NCBI GenBank assembly: GCA_964577435.1
Contig: CAZNZD010000067.1
Location: 1 to 8,767, forward strand
Reading direction: 5' to 3'
DNA: 8,767 nucleotides
Source: MWDF01 sp964577435
Lineage (GTDB): Bacteria > Bacillota > DTU025 > MWDF01
Under the pieces are notes generated by a model. The model had not been told where the DNA came from and did not search any database. It saw nothing but the letters and a program-made list of their open reading frames with translations. A program made the position numbers and the translations under genes. Position 1 is the first letter of the stretch, and each line of letters opens with the position of its first letter. Below are positions 6,407 to 8,767 of this stretch, in pieces.

Positions 6407-6450
6407 CGCCCGGTTAGCGGGCGTAAGAATGTTACCCGAATATTTTACCA
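6407..6450 (-). promoter_or_regulatory. Candidate extended -10 promoter and short hairpin before yebC
   Basis: The pyk-yebC gap holds TGGTAAAAT (6442-6450), an extended -10 motif (TGn plus a 5-of-6 -10 box) in a locally AT-rich patch. No good -35 box is found at 16-18 bases. Downstream, CGCCCG (6418-6423) and CGGGCG (6407-6412) form a six-base-pair hairpin with a five-base loop, ending just before the yebC ribosome binding site. It has no T run, so it is not a terminator. It may be only a 5' leader structure. Confidence 0.4.
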
Positions 6451-6474
6451 CAAAGACGCGGTGAACCGGCGGGA

Positions 6475-7956
6475 TTATATCAGGGCTGTCCTTCTTTCCG
6501 CCTTTTTAACCCTTAATGTGTTAGTGCTGCCGGGGATGCCGACTAGTATGCCGCCCGTGAACACGACGAGGTCCCCCTCGCTTACCAGCCCTGTCTCCAG
6601 AGCCTTCTGTTCCGCGTGCATGAATAGGGAATCCGTGTTGTACTTGCTCTCGCCGATTACCGGCGTCACGCCCCAGGCGAGCGCAAGCTGCCTGTATGTG
6701 GGCTCCTCGTCGGTCACTGCAATTATCGGGCATGCGGGCCGGTACTTCGATATCTGCCTTGCTGTCGAGCCGCTCGAAGTCACCGCTATTATGGCTGCCG
6801 CGTCCAGGTCATGCGCCGTCGTGCAGGCGGCATGCGCTATCGCATCCGATATATCCGTTCCATGGGGGCCCTCAAGCTGGGAGAACCTCTTCTTGTAGTT
6901 GATATCCTGCTCGGTCCTCTGGGCGATGCTCCTCATAGTCCTTACGCTGTCCGCGGGGTATCTGCCGACGGCAGTCTCGCCTGAAAGCATCACGGCGCTG
7001 GTCCCGTCGTACACGGCATTGGCAACGTCCGTGGTCTCGGCCCTGGTGGGCCTAGGGTTCTTGATCATGGATTCGAGCATCTGCGTCGCTGTGATGGAGT
7101 GCTTGCCTGCAATATACGTCTTCTTGATGAGCATCTTCTGAAGCCTGGGAAGCTCGACTAAGTCGATCTCCACTCCCATGTCGCCCCTTGCCACCATGAT
7201 GCCGTCCGCCGCCTTGATTATCTCGTCTATGTTCTCTACGCCCTGGGCGTTCTCGATCTTGGCGATGATCTTGATCCTTGCCGCTCCGAGCCCGGCGAGG
7301 GTCGCCCTTATGTCCTCGATGTCGCGGGCGGTCCTTGTAAACGATGCCGCGACGAAGTCGAAGCCGTGCCTTACCCCGAACTCCAGGTCCAACCTGTCCT
7401 TCTCTGAGACGTACGGCATGTCGAGGTGCACGCCGGGGACGTTCAGGCTCTTCCTGTTGGAGAAGCTGCCTCCGTTCACGACCTCTGTTGTTATCCTTGT
7501 GCCGTCGGTATCAGTCACCCTGAATTGGAGCATCCCGTCGTCGCCGAGTATGCGGTCTCCTGTTTTGACCTGCCTGGGAAGCTCTTTATATGTTATCGAT
7601 ACGGTTTGGCCGTCTCCTTCCACCTCTTCAGCGGTGAATGTGAACCTGCTTCCCTCTAGAAGCTCCACTTTCCCGTCCCTGAAAGTGCCGATTCTTATCT
7701 CCGGCCCCTTTGTGTCAAGAAGAAGTGCAATCGGAAGCCCCAGCTCCTCCCTCAGACCCTTCAGCATCTGGACCCTGCCCAGGTGCTCGGCGTGGTCGCC
7801 GTGAGAGAAGTTGAGCCTTGCCACGTTCATCCCCTCGAGGATCATGCGCCTTAACACGCCGGGTGATTCCGTCGCCGGGCCCAGCGTGCAGACTATCTTG
7901 GTCCTCTTACCGGCAATTATCTGTGAGTTATCCTGACCCGACTTTAGCTCGCCCAT
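6475..7956 (-). CDS. pyk: Pyruvate kinase
   Basis: This is the glycolytic enzyme that converts phosphoenolpyruvate and ADP to pyruvate and ATP. The 493-residue product contains the core: RTKIVCTLGPAT near 18-29, NVARLNFSHGD near 44-54, LLDTKGPEIRIG near 79-90, a B-domain insert to about 165, KIENAQGVENIDEII near 233-247 with the catalytic K233, MVARGDMGVE near 254-263, SITATQMLESM near 287-297, and DGTSAVMLSGETA near 317-329, followed by the C-terminal allosteric domain. The extra phosphohistidine-type domain found on Bacillus pyruvate kinases is absent. The ARGDMGVE box has Met where Leu is usual. The ATG at 7956 lies 29 bases inside the Nudix gene, with AAGG eight bases upstream. No closer ATG, GTG or TTG fits, so the overlap is judged real. 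Confidence 0.97.
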   Translation of the reverse strand: MGELKSGQDNSQIIAGKRTKIVCTLGPATESPGVLRRMILEGMNVARLNFSHGDHAEHLGRVQMLKGLREELGLPIALLLDTKGPEIRIGTFRDGKVELLEGSRFTFTAEEVEGDGQTVSITYKELPRQVKTGDRILGDDGMLQFRVTDTDGTRITTEVVNGGSFSNRKSLNVPGVHLDMPYVSEKDRLDLEFGVRHGFDFVAASFTRTARDIEDIRATLAGLGAARIKIIAKIENAQGVENIDEIIKAADGIMVARGDMGVEIDLVELPRLQKMLIKKTYIAGKHSITATQMLESMIKNPRPTRAETTDVANAVYDGTSAVMLSGETAVGRYPADSVRTMRSIAQRTEQDINYKKRFSQLEGPHGTDISDAIAHAACTTAHDLDAAAIIAVTSSGSTARQISKYRPACPIIAVTDEEPTYRQLALAWGVTPVIGESKYNTDSLFMHAEQKALETGLVSEGDLVVFTGGILVGIPGSTNTLRVKKAERRTALI

Positions 7957-8353
7957 CTGCTCTACCTTCCTCCATGATCCTTGCTGCGGCCGCTATAAGA
8001 GGGATATCCGCCGGGCAGAAGTCGAAGAAAGCCATTTCCTCGATTTTCACGAAGCGAAGCTCCGAGTGCACCTTTGCTACAGGCTTCCCGCTTACTATCC
8101 TTGCAAGGTATGCCTTAAGCATCATGGGGGTCCTGGCCGTGGCTATAGGGCTCTCGCCCAGGTTTCCGCCTATCTCAGCTTCTATGCCGAGCTCCTCGAG
8201 GAGCTCCCTTTTAAGGCACTCCTCCGGCGTCTCGCCGGGTTCCACCTTGCCTCCAGGAAGCTCCCATAGGCCTACGGTGCCCTCTCCGTCCATCCTTCTT
8301 GCAATAAGCAGCCTTCCTTCTTCAATTATGGCCGCCGCGGTGACTATAACCAA
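7928..8353 (-). CDS. MutT-like Nudix hydrolase
   Basis: This is a Nudix-fold pyrophosphohydrolase, probably of the MutT / 8-oxo-dGTP or CTP pyrophosphatase type, which cleans oxidised or non-canonical nucleotides. With the chosen start it is 141 residues, typical of the group. The Nudix box is complete: G35 through I57, with GKVEPGE, then seven residues, then RELLEELGI, preceded by WELPG. Substrate cannot be fixed from the sequence. The frame is open to an ATG at 8428, but that start would place the terminator hairpin (8397-8423) inside the gene and add 25 residues before the first beta strand. The TTG at 8353 gives a normal N-terminus (MVIVTAAAII) and has AAGGGG nine bases upstream. The gene overlaps pyk by 29 bases, so the two are likely cotranscribed. 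No clear promoter is seen. Confidence 0.88.
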   Translation of the reverse strand: MVIVTAAAIIEEGRLLIARRMDGEGTVGLWELPGGKVEPGETPEECLKRELLEELGIEAEIGGNLGESPIATARTPMMLKAYLARIVSGKPVAKVHSELRFVKIEEMAFFDFCPADIPLIAAAARIMEEGRADGRAKVGSG

Positions 8354-8396
8354 ATGCCGGAGCCCCTTCCTGTGCGATTCGCCCTGTAATAAATTT

Positions 8397-8423
8397 GCCG
8401 CCCCGCATCGTGCGCGGGGCGGC
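8397..8423 (-). terminator. Probable terminator after the LolA-like gene
   Basis: A perfect ten-base-pair GC stem (8414-8423 with 8397-8406) with a seven-base loop lies 13 bases past the stop codon of the upstream gene. In the direction of transcription it is followed by AAATTTATTA, so the T run is broken by three A residues and the terminator may be leaky. In the opposite direction no T run follows, so it serves the minus strand if it terminates at all. Confidence 0.65.
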
Positions 8424-8436
8424 AGCAAGCTGTCTG

Positions 8437-8766
8437 CTACTTCACCTTGTATCCGCTCGGAAGCTGGAAAGCGGTTTCGGGGACGTCCTGCTCGTAGAAG
8501 AGCCCGACTGTCATGTCTACGTCGCCGACTTTGATCCTCATCAGGATACCAAGCCTCTCGGATACCCAGAGCTCATAGCTTCTCCCCTTATAGAACACCC
8601 TGGCCCAGCGGCACTGCTCACCACTGATCTCCGTCCTTCCGATATATTCGTAGGAGTCGAAGTCGGCCGCATAGACTATGGTTGGGTCGTAAGGGGACAG
8701 CACCTTCAGCAGTGTGTCGTCCGGCTTCACCTTGCTCACCGTCTTTATCAGACTGTTCCAGGTGTA
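8437..8766 (-). CDS. C-terminal part of a LolA/RseB-like envelope protein
   Basis: The frame is open to the right edge, so only the last 109 codons are present and the true start lies outside. The GTG at 8739 is just an internal in-frame codon. The visible part alternates short hydrophobic beta strands: YEYIGRTEISGEQC, WARVFYKGRSYELWV, GILMRIKVGDVDMTVGLFYEQ, and a final FQLPSGYKVK. This beta-meander with a closing F-x-LP-x-GY segment resembles the C-terminal half of the LolA / RseB (outer-membrane lipoprotein-sorting-like) fold, which binds lipid or lipoprotein at the cell envelope. That assignment rests on pattern only, and no signal peptide can be seen because the N-terminus is missing. A probable terminator follows 13 bases after the stop, separating it from the Nudix-pyk pair. 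Confidence 0.5.
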   Translation of the reverse strand, partial: YTWNSLIKTVSKVKPDDTLLKVLSPYDPTIVYAADFDSYEYIGRTEISGEQCRWARVFYKGRSYELWVSERLGILMRIKVGDVDMTVGLFYEQDVPETAFQLPSGYKVK

Positions 8767-8767
8767 T

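Noticed and set aside
6179..6898. 239-codon plus-strand open frame opposite yebC and pyk
   Set aside because: It is a shadow of two strongly conserved genes, covers the intergenic promoter region, and has no plausible domain.
7818..8534. 238-codon plus-strand open frame opposite pyk, Nudix and the LolA-like gene
   Set aside because: Ser/Pro/Arg-rich antisense translation that crosses the terminator hairpin, with no family resemblance.

Overview
The window is a compact bacterial chromosomal segment in which every supported gene lies on the minus strand. It is GC-rich by eye, and arginine is often AGG and isoleucine often ATA. A glycine-type T-box leader, a SpoIIM-family gene beside glyQ, the separate alpha-subunit form of glycyl-tRNA synthetase, and recO close to glyQ together suggest a Bacillota (Clostridia- or Limnochordia-like) genome. 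I cannot name a genus. All distances below are read in the direction of transcription, from high to low coordinates.

Layout, in order of transcription. (1) The end of a LolA/RseB-like envelope protein gene (8437-8766, its start lies outside the window), followed by a strong hairpin (8397-8423) that probably terminates it. (2) A MutT-like Nudix hydrolase overlapping the start of pyk, pyruvate kinase. (3) After an 84-base gap with a candidate extended -10 promoter comes a tight cluster: yebC, ruvC, ruvA, ruvB, queH, recO and a fumarylacetoacetate-hydrolase-family (FAH) gene. Most junctions are 4-base ATGA/GTGA stop-start overlaps, so translation is probably coupled. (4) A 283-base gap holds a consensus-like promoter and a complete T-box riboswitch with a GGC (glycine) specifier, an antiterminator and a competing terminator. 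It controls a SpoIIM-family membrane protein gene and then glyQ, which runs off the left edge.

How they work together. RuvA, RuvB and RuvC form the Holliday-junction migration and resolution machine, and RecO is the recombination mediator that acts before it. YebC and QueH concern translation and tRNA modification. The last unit makes glycyl-tRNA synthetase only when uncharged tRNA-Gly accumulates, and it includes a membrane protein with no obvious link to that task. No gap exceeds 300 bases. Most of the window is housekeeping. The least ordinary points are the T-box operon led by a SpoIIM-family gene, queH placed directly after ruvB, and the FAH gene coupled to recO. I see no transposon, CRISPR array, prophage or tRNA/rRNA gene.
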